Positions 1 to 33,880 of a stretch of 64,000 nucleotides of DNA are shown here, piece after piece (within the stretch, counting starts at the first letter, position 1; every line of letters starts with the position of its first letter). The notes below the pieces were generated by a model that did not search any database, was not told where the DNA came from, and saw only the letters and a program-made list of their open reading frames with translations. The stretch spans positions 2,617,078 through 2,681,077 of the forward strand of contig CM035360.1 in NCBI GenBank assembly GCA_020137815.1, in the 5' to 3' direction. A program made the position numbers and the translations under genes. Origin of the DNA: Hormiphora californensis. Its lineage: Eukaryota; Ctenophora; Tentaculata; Cydippida; Pleurobrachiidae.

Positions 1-34
1 TCTCTCTATCTCTCTACCTCTCTATCTCTCTCTC

Positions 35-101
<67 letters not shown>
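1..101. repeat. (TC)n microsatellite
   Basis: Nearly pure TC dinucleotide tract with a few TA interruptions, running in from the window edge. It is pyrimidine-rich on the plus strand, the orientation of the gene that follows, so it could lie in an intron just upstream of an acceptor, but no exon here is certain. Confidence 0.95.
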
Positions 102-106
<5 letters not shown>

Positions 107-151
107 CGTGACTCATGAAAGAGCTCCTCACCCTGGAGCAGCTGGAGAGGT

Positions 152-1663
152 GCATACCCCATTATATTTTACCCCTCCTCACCGTGTGACTCAAAGAAAA
201 ATATTTTGCTTTGTATACGTGTACTTTCGACCCCTCTAAATCTCTACCATCTAACTCTAAGTAGTATATTTGAATCATCAATCAAACCATCTGCGGACGT
301 TTTCCTTTCGGTGTATTTCTCTAACACATGTACAACTTGTTCACACTATAACAACCCAGCTATTGGCCACCTTTACCATATCGGTTTTATCTTTTGAAGT
401 TTGAACTATCCGAGAAATGACTGCCAACTATTCAGTTTCAGTAGTTTTAGAAACTATACAACTATCCATACATTCCCCACCACCACAGTTATACTAGTGA
501 TCTGTGACACACTACATAATCGTGTATCACATTACCTGCACAGTCACACATCATGATCACTCAAAACCTCCTTTTAATCTTGTTTACCACAACAGCTGTA
601 ATAGTTTGACGTCCTGCGCTGGCAAGGTTTCCATAAAGTACAATCTACCTTCTACCTTATTTTTTTATCGATTTGACGTTTTTTCCTCCAATTAATTGTG
701 GTAAGTGTGGTATAGGGCTCAATATTGTTTGTAGTTGTATGAGTAGCAAGTTTGTAGTAGAGTCTGCAGAAGGGTATAGGCTTCTTATAGGGTAGGCTTC
801 TTATAGGGTAGGCTTCTTATATTATTTGGGGTGTCTCATAAACGGTACGAGCAACGGGGGTTTCCTGTTATAAGGTGTATTCAACAAGTGATAGGGTGTA
901 TTACAGATTCGCCAGGTGTTTGTGTGTGTGTAGATGACAGATGTATACTTGTCACACAAGATTTTACCAAATTGTAGCATCATTTGTAGCAACCATCCAA
1001 TTGCAGTTGTATCTCATGTCACCCTTCATCTCTATTATATATATCAGAGCATTGGCCTGACAGCTTCATCTTTAAATCACATGATCTACCCGTGCCATCG
1101 AATCTCTCATCTACTACACGACACACTAATAGGTATCACTTATCCTCCTAATCTATTGCAGCCATCACTATTTAAGCACTCTAAATCCCGCGTGTATAAT
1201 CTTCTATCATTTATACTCATTTTGCACTCATGTCTGTACATATTTTTAGTATCTTGAGTCTTATACATTCTCTGAGAGAGAGGGACTCTCTATAAATTCA
1301 CCCATGTGATTGTGTTAACTTTGTGCTGTTAACTTTGTGATGTTAACTTTGTCTAGAGTTTCATACTGTTTTAGGATATAATTTAGCGTGAACTATGTTT
1401 AAAGGAAGGAAAGGGGTTAGTAAAAAACAAGCATACTTTTTCAATAAGTTGACCAACACAGCATGGTTGCTTACTTTTAGCAAGATTATAGGATCGGTTC
1501 TAAAATAGTTGGCATTATTTTTGACAGTTTTGGCAAATACACGTCCCTTCTTTACTGCATATTTCACAACCCCCTCCCCCCATTTCTCCCTTTAAAGGCA
1601 CAAAGTCCCCATTGTGTAAATTGTAACTTACTTCATCTCTAACACATATTTCTTTCTCTCCAG
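152..1663. other. no gene recognised (probable intron or intergenic)
   Basis: AT-rich sequence with short open frames but no convincing coding pattern. Small local repeats are visible: three copies of a TTATAGGGTAGGCTTC-like unit near 780-825 and three TTAACTTTGTG-like units near 1316-1353. The 3' end supplies the pyrimidine tract and AG for the exon at 1664. Confidence 0.5.
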
Positions 1664-4388
1664 GCGTTTGACGCGATAGCAGACAAGGTATGTACATTAG
1701 AATTTGACCAAAACTTCGCTGTTTCATTAAATTATATCTCGTGATTTGTATTTACTGTCAGTAGCTCAACTGTTCATTCCTTGTATCACGTTAAGTTTTT
1801 GTTTAGATGTTATTACGCTACACGCTGTATATATTCATCCTTGCTGAGTGTTCATTCCTCATGTAAACTATGTTTAAATTATTATTGCTACTACATGATG
1901 TATGTATGAAGATACTAATACAACAACAAGCACTAGTGTGCCATGTGTATTTAAACAACATGTGCTAACTAGAATTGTTGTACCGTGCTAGTATATCACT
2001 TTTAATTGTTCACACGTGTGAGAGATCTGATATTGGTATAGTTGTGACCTAGTGCTGTGAAATGAGTAGAGACTACTCCTGCAGTGAAGATGGTAATTTT
2101 CTGTCTCCCCAGGAAATTCAAGATAGGGAAGAGGAACAACTCGGATACCTGGTAATTTTATAATTATTAATTAGGGACATGGTTAATAAATTAGGGGTAT
2201 GGTTTATTAATTAGGGCTTTGTCGAGTTTTTACATTCACAAAGTGCTTTCCATGTTTGGATGTTTGGCGATCTTAGCGTTGGCAACGGGGCCGTAACTCG
2301 TTTTTCAAAAGGAGTGCGGTAGCCCGGACCCCCCCCCCCCCCCCATTTTATTCTAACCGGAATCCTACTACCCTATTTTTATATCTCTCACTCTTCACAG
2401 CAAGAAGAGATCAATGAAATCAGGAAACTTATTGAGGATATAAAAAGTAGGCAAGCCGAGACGAGGCACATGGTAAATGCTTTCAAAGGTAATTCACTTG
2501 GTGTGGGTCAAGGAGTACTGTAGTTAGAAATAAAATCTGTTTTGTGTGGGACACTCGGTTTTTAGTTACGTGCTCTTTATCGCTTAAAACCCTTAATTAA
2601 TGACATCCCACTCTTGGCCACATTGATGCCTGAGTGAGATCGAGGTCGCGCAGCGACCGAGATCGATCTCACATCTATTATTCGCGGAGCGAGAATAGGA
2701 TGCGATGGATCCAAATCCCACTCCTCCTATTAGTATTTATCCCACGAGTGCAACTCCTGCAGTTCCCACTGTACCAATTACTCAACAAACTGTACCCAGG
2801 TGCTGATTACAATCTAGATGCTGTGTTTGAGAGAGCCAGGAAATGGAGACATGCTCGTGATGATTGGAGTAGAGAATACACCCCAACACCTCCCCCAATG
2901 AGCAATTCAAACCTTGGAGGTATGTCTACCCACAATAGTAACTCACAGCTACAATTAGTTATATGACATACCTATATTGTACATAATTGTAAAACCAACT
3001 TAGATGCTGGTAATATAATAGTAATATAATAGTGCTCAACGGAGTGATCTGGAGCTTAAAATCAAATTTAAAACGAGTGGTTTTGTTAACTATTAGTTAA
3101 CTACTCGTTTTAGATTTGTAGTTGTATAACTAGACAGAGATTTCGTAACAGTGCTGCTTGCAGTCAAAATACGGTAACGCAAAATACAGTAAGGAGACGC
3201 GCACGGTGCATAACGCGCGGCAAAAAGTTCATGTGTCAGCACGTACTAGCGCCCTGATTGGTCACGGTTGCGCGTCGTCTTACTGTATCTTCGTTTTCCA
3301 TTACCGTTTTTCCACTACAAGCGACCGTGTTAGACTAAGAGATTTCGCAAGGCAGTCCTATTTGACATAACAACTGCAGACAAGACAGACACTCACTCGA
3401 ATTCGAGTCGAAAGGTTACTGAAAACCAGTGCAGTCTTGACGTCACCAGACAACTTACTCGAACCTGTTTTACGCGTGAACAGAGGGGTGCGACGTGCCC
3501 AAGTTTTACAAATGTAACGGAGGGTTAGAATATAACAAGATATTAAGTTGATCCGTTTTATTTTGCAGCCTCAGAGAAGAGTTTCTTGGAAGAGATGGAG
3601 GAAGCGGAGGCCCTTGAAACTGTTGAAGAGGCAGTAGAGGAGGAAGTAGCAGAAGAGGTAGAAGGGGAAGAGGCTGCTGCGGTGGAGGGGGAGGAGACAG
3701 AAGAAGGTAAATATATCTGTTTCTCTATTTTTGATCATATAATTCATGAAATTGAAACGTGAACTAAAAATTGGTACCCGTAGGAGTGTATCCACCTGAT
3801 ATTAAGGTAGGCGGTAAATGTTAACCAGATCTGTGAGAATTTCGCACGTTTTTATCCATAACTCAGCCATTTCTTGACCAATTTGCAAAATCTATGGCTC
3901 ATTGGAAAGAGGACATTAAGATCTCTCAAATGAGCTCAAGAAAATGAAAATTGGCGCAAATTGCGCGGCGTGGTGGCGAAAACGCGCATTTTGCGCCATG
4001 ACGCCGCGCATTTTGCGCCGATTTTAGTTTTATTGGGCTCATTTGAAAGAGCTCAATGTCCTCTTTCCAACGCACCCAAGATTTTGCAAATTGGTCAAGA
4101 AATGACTGAGTTATGGCCAAAAACGTGGTTTTGCACGTACGTTTTCTCTCAGATCTGGTTAACATTTACCGCCTACCTGATATTAACAACCTACTGGGGG
4201 TGGTAATTTCGGCTTCCCCTTCTTGCTATAATATTTCCGGTCACTGAAACCCCCCCCCCCCCCCCCCGGACTAACAGAGTGTCTAACCCATGTTTTATCC
4301 ATCAGCTGCAGCGGAAGAAGAGACAGCCGAGGCAGCAGCAGAGGAGGAAACAGCAGAAGCAGAAGAAACTGCTGCAGAGGAAAGCTGA
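1664..4388 (+). CDS. acidic, Glu/Ala-rich coiled-coil protein, 3' exons (5' end outside window)
   Basis: Six plus-strand exons join in phase: 1664-1687, 2113-2151, 2401-2488, 2800-2919, 3569-3706 and 4306-4388 (TGA), giving the last 163 residues. The first three encode a charged helix (EIQDREEEQLGYL, then QEEINEIRKLIEDIK) that looks like coiled coil. Exon 4 gives GADYNLDAVFERARKW followed by a proline patch, and the last two give an extremely acidic Glu/Ala tail. Every junction has a GT donor and an AG acceptor, and phases match (0,0,1,1,1). Exon 4 could extend upstream because its frame stays open back to about 2634. I do not recognise the family; a cytoskeletal or ciliary role would be a guess. 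The last intron holds a foldback MITE and a poly-C run. Confidence 0.72.
2329..2345. repeat. poly-C run in intron
   Basis: Uninterrupted C run about 55 bases before the acceptor of the exon at 2401. A similar run at about 4250-4267 precedes the acceptor at 4306, and further C or G runs occur at 9470, 11461, 12898, 18610, 21240, 21410, 38941 and 42846. Confidence 0.85.
3806..4177. mobile_element. foldback MITE, Mutator-like (9-bp target duplication)
   Basis: A 372-bp snap-back element inside the intron between exons 3569-3706 and 4306-4388 of the acidic protein gene. Its ends are GGTAGGCGGTAAATG and the exact complement, and the arms stay complementary for about 150 bp on each side of a GC-rich centre with several GCGCATTTTGCG-type blocks. 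It is bounded by a perfect direct repeat TGATATTAA at 3797-3805 and 4178-4186. A 9-bp duplication with long inverted arms fits Mutator-type transposons. There is no coding capacity. Confidence 0.85.
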
Positions 4389-4509
4389 GGAAGGAGGAAC
4401 TATCTGTTTTCTAGATACTAATTTGGAGAGGGGAACATGGGGCCGTGGATTTGGGACTGTTGATGTCGCCCCGGCCGGAGTTGGGATAGATTTCAGTTCA
4501 TGTGATTCT

Positions 4510-4685
4510 AATCTAGATGTAGAAGAGAGAAAAGAGACAGTTTTGTGATATTGAAGAGAGTTATAGAGAGACAGAAAAGAGACAGTTTCTTGATATAGAA
4601 GTGAGTTATACAGAGAGACAGTTTTGTGATATTGAAGAGAGTTATACAGAGAGACAGTTTTGTGATGTAGAAGAGAGTTCTGGAA
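4510..4685. repeat. degenerate tandem repeat in the 3' flank of the acidic gene
   Basis: About five imperfect copies of a unit resembling GAGAGACAGTTTTGTGATAT with an AGAGAGTTATA spacer. It starts about 120 bp after the stop codon and is probably transcribed as 3' UTR. Confidence 0.7.
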
Positions 4686-5104
4686 CAATTCCGGGTTTAT
4701 AAGAACCCTGTGCTGCAATGATTTTCTATTTGCTTGTAATGGAGCTTTGTTATATTTTACGTTGTTTTGTATAGTAATATGTTGACGTGATATATTTTAA
4801 ATTATTTGAATGAAGTTATATGAAGTTGTTTTGCATTTGTTTCACAATTCCAGCGATGCCTGACAGATTCCAGCCTATACAGGCATGGGAGGTCCCCGTG
4901 GGAAATGCTGTCAGCGTTATGCCTGACTACTCTCCGAGAAAGGGTCAGCGCACAAAGATGATCTGTGAGAGATCCCCCATTGAGTCAATTAATGCAAAGG
5001 GGGTTCTCTCACGGCTGAATGGTTGATTGTCTAAGTTGATTCACATGGATATATATGTGTTTTATTTGATCACCGTCTATTAGATGGTCTAGTATCTATT
5101 AGTC

Positions 5105-5565
5105 GGTCTACTACTTTACTATTTCAAGCGGGGTCTGGCGGAGCTAGACGATCTATAGCTCCGCCCGACCTCGCTTGAAATTGAATCTGTCAGGCATCGC
5201 GCTGACAGACTTGAATTCATTTCGGTCAGTTTCTCAGTCTGGCGGAGACTGAGTATCAAATTGGATGACGGCTGTCTGGCACCGCCGACCCCATCTGAGC
5301 ACACTGAGAATCAAATTGGGATCTGGCGCCGCCAGACAGAGCACGGCTGTCTCGTGGCGTCAGACCCTGATTTGATTCTCAGTGCGCTCAGATGGGGTAT
5401 GGCGCCGCCATACAGGGCGCCGCCGACCCCATCTGAGCACACTGAGAATCAAATTGGGATCTGGCGCCGCCAGACAGAGCACGGCTGTCTCGTGGCGTCA
5501 GACCCCGATTTGATTTTCAGTGCGCTCAGATGGGGTGACCCCATTGGGGTCTGCGGCGAAAGACA
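5105..5565. repeat. inverted-repeat cluster (CCCCATCTGAGC...GCTCAGATGGGG family)
   Basis: Two direct copies (about 5288-5398 and 5425-5537) of a unit that is itself an imperfect palindrome. Each begins CCCCATCTGAGC, contains GGCGCCGCCAGACAG and the block CAGACCCYGATTTGATT, and ends GCTCAGATGGGG. Diverged relatives occur at about 6190-6245, 6340-6385, 8295-8365, 12190-12245 and 14560-14630. It appears to be a small structured interspersed repeat. No protein is supported. Confidence 0.75.
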
Positions 5566-5967
5566 GGAGGATGGTCGCGGTGCCACTGCAGACTTGTTGA
5601 GAAACTCAACAACTACAGACAGCTTCATTTGGGTGTGCTGCAATACACCGAAACGGAGCCGTCTGTATGGGTTTATTGGCTCAAAAGGACATCATAATAT
5701 TAATTCCCTATTCCCCCATCCGCACGTGAATTCACTAGCATGAGCACATGATCCCCCAATTCTCTCGCATTTGATTGATGATTCCCCATTCTCCATTGAC
5801 CATTATCGCTGACAAATACGTTACGTATTACGTAGCTCAACGTCCTTCAACTCCAAGGACGAACCTTATTACAGTGACAGTCATTCCAACTGACCAACAC
5901 CAAATTGCCCCGGACCAGGTCAAAGATTAAACGAGTCGTATAATTAAGTTTAACAGAAAAGCGTGCT

Positions 5968-5973
5968 TTATTA
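5968..5973 (-). terminator. candidate poly(A) signal of the GPCR gene
   Basis: AATAAA on the minus strand (TTTATT on plus), about 875 bp beyond the GPCR stop codon at 6849-6851. It is the clearest signal in the 3' flank; the implied 3' UTR is long and holds copies of the 5.1-kb repeat family. Confidence 0.45.
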
Positions 5974-6548
5974 GAGAAATACAATAACATTCAATATTGA
6001 AATATTATAGCATTTATACAGGGCCCCTCCGGCTGTCAGTATCATGAAAATAAGCAAATTGGGTACTCGACACTTTCAAATTCCATGCACTCGTACCAAA
6101 AAACAAACTGCATTTATACAAATAGTAATACAACATATTATCCTCCTGATACATCTCTTATAGCATTGCACTGCTTGGACTTGGAGTCTGTCTGGTGTCA
6201 CCAGACCCCGATTTGATTCTCAGATTGGGTCGGCACCGCCAGACACTCATAGTGATTAGTGGGGTCGGGATAGGAACAAACACTTCCTGTCCAGGTCCAA
6301 CGACATGTCACGACAATGGTTCCTGATGGCCGATCGTCACACTCAGCTCTGTCTGACCTCGATTTGATTCTCAGATTTGGTCCAACTCCAAATCCCCTCC
6401 AAATCTAACTCCAAATTGTCGGACAATGTCGTAGCAACATGCAAATTTTTACTGATTTCATGAATCATGTTACCAGTACAATAAATCTTATTAATTTTAA
6501 AAACTAACAGTGTTCTTTTTTAAACTTAAATTAAAATTCAATATCCTT

Positions 6549-6698
6549 TCAACTCAGTTCAAGTTCTTCGTTCTCCAACTCTCCGCCTGACACTGTGTCT
6601 TCAAACAATTCGATGTTTCTGTCGGACATGTCCAAACATGTCCAAACTGTCTCTTTCAGCCGTTCCCTTCTGGATTCCCGATCCTGCAGGACTATCAT
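6549..6698 (-). CDS. possible 49-residue ORF in the 3' region of the GPCR gene
   Basis: A short minus-strand frame starting ATG-ATA-GTC that encodes a charged peptide (MIVLQDRESRRERLKETV, then an acidic Glu/Leu end). Composition looks coding, but no in-phase acceptor ties it to the GPCR exon at 7172-7298. It may be an alternative terminal exon whose acceptor I could not place, a small independent ORF, or chance. Confidence 0.2.
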   Translation of the reverse strand: MIVLQDRESRRERLKETVWTCLDMSDRNIELFEDTVSGGELENEELELS

Positions 6699-6848
6699 GA
6701 CAGCTCGGTTTGCAATCAATAATCATGGTTGTAGTACAACACGCCACCAATATAATAGGGGTCCTCAATTTATTGTGAATTGAGATCGAGATAGTGATGG
6801 TAGAACATTCTCCTTTCTAGATTTGGTACTGGAAGCGTCGTCATCACT

Positions 6849-21186
<14,338 letters not shown>

Positions 21187-22285
21187 CTGACTTGGAGGAA
21201 GATGGCCGGGGGGTGTGTTAGTGACCGGTTAAAATAGGCGGGGGGGGGGGGGGGGGTCGTGGTAGAAGAAATATAGTTAACAGCCACAAAATTGTCGTTT
21301 GAGATCAATTTTCAACTTCATGAAATCAAACGAGAGTTTTTGTGCAATAAATAGTTTGGGGAAGCTGATCATTGTATAATATACTGTATTGACTACAGAC
21401 TCATGGAAAGGGGGGGGGGGAAAGGGTATGATGACAACATAAAAATATAGATTAGTTGTCACTAGGATAGATTAAGAAATATAATTTACTAAAAATAACA
21501 ATTCCATCATTATACTGATGGAAGAACTGGGTGATATAATGACATAATCTTCGCGGGCGATTATTTAGCTGAGCGGGAAACGGAAAGGTTTAAGAGTTAA
21601 ATATCACTTGTTCAACAAATGTAACAAAATTATGGACATTTTATCTGACAAAATAAAACGAGAGAGAACAATATTGCACCACTAATATCAAATGGATCGA
21701 GCTCGTTTTCTTTTGTTATTCTCCATAATATTGGATAGAGCACTCTCTCCGCAGGATCTCTTTCTGATATTTTATCTAAGTGGCCCCGGCCTCGGGTGAT
21801 AGGACAGCGTATATGCCGTATTGGCGTTAAGAGAAAAATATGGTAGATCGAGGGTGGATACTGGATAGAGAGAGAAAGAGAGAGAAAGAAAGGGAGAGAG
21901 AGATAGTCAAAGTTTAGAAAGAGGGGTATGGAAAAAGAAAGAGGAAAGCAAATATAAATTAATAACTGAGAAGATTAGTTCCCAGTCTCGATCGGAGGGG
22001 ACCATGATTAAGGGACATGTATTATTGAGAACCGGTAAGATCGTTACTTTAACTAACAGAGAGCAGGAGAGAGACAGTTACTTTAACTAAAATAGAGCCA
22101 GGAGAGATAGTTACTTTAACTAAGAGAGAGCAGCGTATGAAAAGAAAGTGAGCAGTCATTAAACAACTGGGGTAGCCTCCCTTTCATCAGCACAATGGTT
22201 AGTTAGAAAGAGAGGGAGCCGTTGGAGCCAACCTATCCAGTTAATGAAAAAATGCTTCTTTCACAGTTGACACATACCAGTAGTG

Positions 22286-22287
<2 letters not shown>

Positions 22288-22320
<33 letters not shown>

Positions 22321-22380
22321 GGCTCAATCGGTTTCCCTCTCAGCTCCCTCTCTCTCCCAGCTCCCATCTCTCTCTCTCTT
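22288..22380. repeat. CT-rich microsatellite
   Basis: Two CT runs separated by a short unique stretch, between the PGAP1 3' end and the GPCR start. A GA tract follows at 22592-22678. Confidence 0.85.
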
Positions 22381-22589
22381 TTTCTGGTCTGTCTAAGATA
22401 CAATCATTGAATAGCTATAACACCGTGAGAATGCGGTGCCGAAGAAGAAAAGAAGAAAAAAGATAGAGAAAAAAGATAGAGAAAATGAGAGAGACACAGT
22501 ACGAAGGGGAGCAATCAAATAAGGGAGCATCATGGTGAGACAGGGAGGGTCGTCGAGAAATCGACACGCAAGAGATGGCGATCGGAGGG

Positions 22590-22591
<2 letters not shown>

Positions 22592-22653
<62 letters not shown>

Positions 22654-22678
22654 GAGAGAGAGTGAGAGAGAGAGAGAT
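22592..22678. repeat. (GA)n microsatellite
   Basis: GA tract with two TGAGA interruptions in the interval between PGAP1 and the GPCR. Confidence 0.93.
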
Positions 22679-22919
22679 TAAAAGCACATGTGTTGATCAG
22701 TTAACCACAACTGAGAGTATAAGAACTGCAAAATAGGTTACTATTGCTCCTCGTGCTGCATCACATGACGACGATGAGTGCGTATTAATTTGGTGCAAAA
22801 TGAAAGAATCTGATATAAATAATGTTGAAGTAAATAAAAGTAACAAAAGGTAACAGAAACTCAATAACAATGATCAACCTGCATGCATTTGATTTAAATG
22901 CGATGTATTGCCCAACAAA

Positions 22920-22922
<3 letters not shown>

Positions 22923-22990
<68 letters not shown>
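22923..22990. repeat. (CT)n microsatellite
   Basis: CT tract about 50 bp beyond the PGAP1 stop codon (23042), probably in its 3' UTR or flank. Confidence 0.93.
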
Positions 22991-22994
<4 letters not shown>

Positions 22995-23041
22995 TTGTCT
23001 CAGTATCATGTCTCATAAGCGCAGCAGTATCATGCACAAAA

Positions 23042-30453
<7,412 letters not shown>

Positions 30454-30488
30454 CTAGGAATTAACATTCTTAGTTTAGTTAGGTAGTA

Positions 30489-30578
30489 CAGTCGGACCCC
30501 GATTTACCGAGATGCTCGGGGGAAAGGACCTTCCCGTAAGGATTTTGCCCGGGGTTCCGGTAAACCGGGGTCCGGCTG
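30489..30578. mobile_element. pogo-like MITE
   Basis: 90-bp family member with TA at both ends; right end slightly diverged (GGGGTCCGGCTG). Confidence 0.82.
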
Positions 30579-30838
30579 TATTTCTCATCCTTATTTTGTA
30601 CCAAAACCGCTAAATTATGCAATTAAAATAACGAGTTTGATAGCCAGAGAGTACACAGTACACGGCCTCCCACGATCCCACGATGCAGTGATCAGTATGG
30701 AGGAAAATATATTCACCGCATGTTTTCCCACCGAGTCCAACTTAACGAGCTCAACTAGTTGCTAGTTTAGATTAACGAGCTCTACTAGTTACTAGTTTAG
30801 ATTATAAAGTAATACAAGATTTAATAATCGTTTACTCA

Positions 30839-30874
30839 AGTTTCATGCTTTCACAATCGTGAAAGCATGAAACT
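30839..30874. repeat. perfect hairpin, 16-bp arms
   Basis: AGTTTCATGCTTTCAC, loop AATC, then the exact complement. Intronic. Confidence 0.9.
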
Positions 30875-31074
30875 GTCGAGCGCTTTACCAGAAATCCCTT
30901 TAAAAGCAAAGATAGTTTAGATTATATATTTGATTTGTTCGAACCAGCAGGAGACGGAGAGAGATCGGAGAGAGAGATAAAGAAGAGAATTCCGTCCAAA
31001 TTCTTCTCTCTTTATGAACGATAAACGATTAATTCCTTCGTATATTTTAAGCCGACGGTATGGTTATCTAACTA

Positions 31075-31938
31075 CAGTCGGACCCCGATTTAACGGCCCC
31101 CGATTTAGCGGCACCCCGATTTAACGGCAGGATAAATTTCCCCCAAAATTGTTTGAACTTTTTTTTTGAATTTTTTTTGAATTTTTTTGAATTTTTTGTT
31201 GTTGAAAAACCACGTCCGAATCGTGTTTCGAATCGGTGCATCTTATTGCATGTCTTGCCGGTAATTAGACGTTTCGAAGCGAACAGATATGTGATCCCCA
31301 TGAGGCCCATCGAATCGCAATTTTGACGCTTGTTAAACTGGCCTCATGGGGATCACGTATCGGTTCGTTTCGAACCGTCTAATTAGCGACAGGACGTGCG
31401 ATAAGATGCACTGATTCGAAACACGATTCGGACGTGGTTGAGTTACCTTTGAAAAATTTTCATGACTTTTTTTTGCAAAATTTTACAGAATGATTGTCAA
31501 TGCTTTGATCGGTGCTCTCCATGAATTTTCAGAGAAAAATATTTTTTGAAATTCAAATTCTTCCTCACCCCGCTTAAAGTGCCCCGATTCGGCATGGTAT
31601 CACGTATCGGTTCGTCTAATTAGCAGCAAGACATGCGATGAGATGCATTGATTCGATAAACGATTCGGACGTGGTTGATATTGGTAGTACCTTAGAAAGT
31701 TTTTTTAACTTATTTTGAAATTATTTTGAAACTATGTACTTTCTTTTTCTAATCAGAAATGATCATGTAATCAATACATAGACATTGCATTTAACAGCTT
31801 AGAGGTGTTTTAGTATAGCATTTTGGACAAAAATAGGGTTTTAGGAGCCAAATATGCTCTACCCCGATTTAACGGACACCCCGATTTAACGGACAAAACC
31901 CTTTCCCCCGAGGGTGCCGTTAAATCGGGGTCCGACTG
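31075..31938. mobile_element. pogo-like element, 864 bp, with nested palindrome
   Basis: Ends CAGTCGGACCCCGATTTAAC and complement, flanked by TA. Inside, 31205-31440 is an imperfect palindrome with CGAATCGTGTTTCGAATCGG, GGGGATCACGTATC and TCTAATTAG motifs, followed by a third partial copy to about 31680. The same module is found inside the hAT-like elements at 46.7-49.6 kb. No transposase frame. Confidence 0.82.
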
Positions 31939-32329
31939 TATAATTATTCTCTTAGCTTAGATCTTGTCGTATAATGTCGGTAACGAAATAAAATCTCATC
32001 TGGTTGATAACTATATTCACTTATGTAGCTGTATTTTGGCTAAACGGTTAAACGGTTCAGAGCCAATTCCCTCGGTAGAAATACCCACTTTCATAGGAGA
32101 CTTACGAATTAACATAGGGCATATATCTAAACGTTTTAGAGATAGTTGGCTTCAAAGTTAACTATTTCAGCTTAATTTGGCATTTTCGCCATACCCGGCT
32201 ACTTTTGTAAGTTGGTCCCTAAGTAAAGATTAAGGTTTGACTGTCCCCCGCCCCAATGAATGAATGTTACACTTCTGTTTCTGTGTGTAAAACATATAAA
32301 ATATCGTCAGTTATTTATAAAATCACTTT

Positions 32330-33575
32330 TCAATCAACAAAAACTGGTTTATACCCAAAATAACTATAATCCATCTCATAAAAATTGTTTATTCTCTCCT
32401 GGTCCTGTCTACTCAATTTTCCCATGAAATCTCCTAAATCCTCCGCTCCATCGGCATTCTCAAGAAAGTACCCTTCATAGTTAGTAAGATGGAGTTGTTC
32501 TAGAAGAACGGGAATTTCTGATTTCATATTTTCCATTTTAACAATTATGTCAATGTTATTTTGGCAGATGTCCAGCCATTCTGATATGGGCCTCCAGTGG
32601 ACGTTATACGCCCTATCGTCCCCTTTGGCATCTGCATCAACAATAAACCGGACAAACTCAGGGAAAGTGGGTGGAGATAGTAGGGGATTGTCAGGGGATT
32701 GTTCTGGAGTTAGTTTCTCATCAATCCATTCATCCAACTCGCCTTCAAACTTCGCTTTCTGTTCATCAGTCCAGCTGGGGTCATTTCGGCCCAAAATGAT
32801 GGAGGGACGAACCCACTGGTCCTTCAAGGCTGACAGTTCACCACGGTCTAATTGAGGTTTCTTGAAGTGGGCAATTAGCCTGGTTAGGGGATGTCTGATA
32901 ATCGTAAACCTCAACGAATCATCAGGCTCCTTCATGAATTTCCGAGTTTTCTTGCCCGTTTCTTTCTTCTTTGCCTTTTTGTACTGCAGGAGAAACTTGC
33001 TTAGCTTTGCAAGGTTATAATGATCACCAACCATCTTCCTTCCTTTACTGTTATAATACTGGTCAATGAAAAACTTCTTCCACGAGGCACTGCTCGCTCC
33101 AAAAAGTGGTAGCCAGGTCGCCCTGATATCTGGGATGTAATACATGTTACTCTGCTTGAAATCAGGCGACTCCTCGAACTCGCAGACATCCTTTATCACG
33201 GTATTCCGTTCTTTGAACCGGTCAAAGACATCCTCCGGCTCCGGCTGAAGGATGGGGAACTCAGTTGAACGGACTGGCTGGACTTTGTTTGGTTTAACAG
33301 TTGGTTCTTTCTTTTGTTCCACATGAACAATGGTCACTTCCTCGACGATCCCTCGGAAAACATCCTTCTGTTGTGGCCCGGGCAGCTTGCCAGCGCCTGC
33401 ACTGACCTCAGCTGTGTGCCGGGGAGGGTATCTATCAACAAAATACCAATGAAGAGCCTCCTGGTTCGTTACTGATCAGGTACCAGAGAAATAGGGCGGA
33501 GAGAAAGATGAGGATGTTTAGGATGCGATGGAGTATCCAAGCATTGTAGGGCAGAATCACAAAAGTACGGGTCAT
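32330..33575 (-). CDS. carbohydrate sulfotransferase (HNK-1ST / CHST8-14 type), with a one-base frame break at the N-terminus
   Basis: The main frame, 33471-32330, encodes 379 residues of a Sulfotransfer_2-type Golgi enzyme that moves sulfate from PAPS onto glycan chains. It has the PAPS 3'-phosphate-binding segment FTIIRHPLTRLIAHF and the family C-terminal block VHWRPISEWLDICQNNIDII. The frame opens just after a good pyrimidine tract and acceptor (CAG before 33471). Directly upstream, 33575-33475 in another frame starts with ATG and reads as a type II signal anchor (MTRTFVILPYNAWILHR, then NILIFLSALFLWYLI). Such an anchor is expected, so a one-base indel near 33475 (assembly error or mutation) is likely; otherwise the true first exon is elsewhere and this is a coincidence. 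It lies within the large PGAP1 intron, same strand. Confidence 0.82.
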
Positions 33576-33589
33576 AGTTTCTGATACAA

Positions 33590-33845
33590 TGAAATAGTGT
33601 TTATTTAGGACTGTAGACGACTCAGAGATTTCTTTCAGGAAAGATAATACGGGACGGTTTCGACGTTTAACGTCATCATCAGCTATAAATAGAAATGTTA
33701 GTTAATAAATCACTCAATTACAGTCGGACCCCGATTTAGTGGCCCCCGCAGTCCTAAATAAACACTAGTTATAGTCCTAAATAAACACTAGTCCTAAATA
33801 AACACTATTTCATTGTATCAGAACTATGCGACTCAAAAACAGCCG
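33590..33845. repeat. inverted pair of a 45-bp segment upstream of the sulfotransferase
   Basis: The stretch TTCTGATACAATGAAATAGT... (from about 33578) reappears inverted near 33770-33830 as AAACACTATTTCATTGTATC. Between them lies a truncated pogo-like end (33721-33752). Confidence 0.75.
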
Positions 33846-33880
33846 ATTGGTCAACTTATTGATATAGTTTCTGATATATT

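Noticed and set aside
112-149. Possible exon ATGAAAGAGCTCCTCACC... ending at a GAG|GT donor after the (TC)n tract
   Set aside because: Reads MKELLTLEQLER, plausible as coiled coil, but its phase does not match the exon at 1664 without an unseen intermediate exon.
2634-2799. Coding-looking frames just upstream of exon 2800-2919 (Pro-rich in one frame, hydrophobic in another)
   Set aside because: The acceptor at 2799/2800 is in phase with both neighbouring exons; the upstream frames may be chance or an alternative exon, but nothing decides it.
4820-5026. 68-codon plus-strand frame after TTCCAG (MPDRFQPIQAWEVPVG...)
   Set aside because: Its start GCGATGCCTGACAG pairs with an inverted copy at about 5187-5200 that belongs to the neighbouring repeat cluster, so it is more likely repeat than exon. 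No partner exon found.
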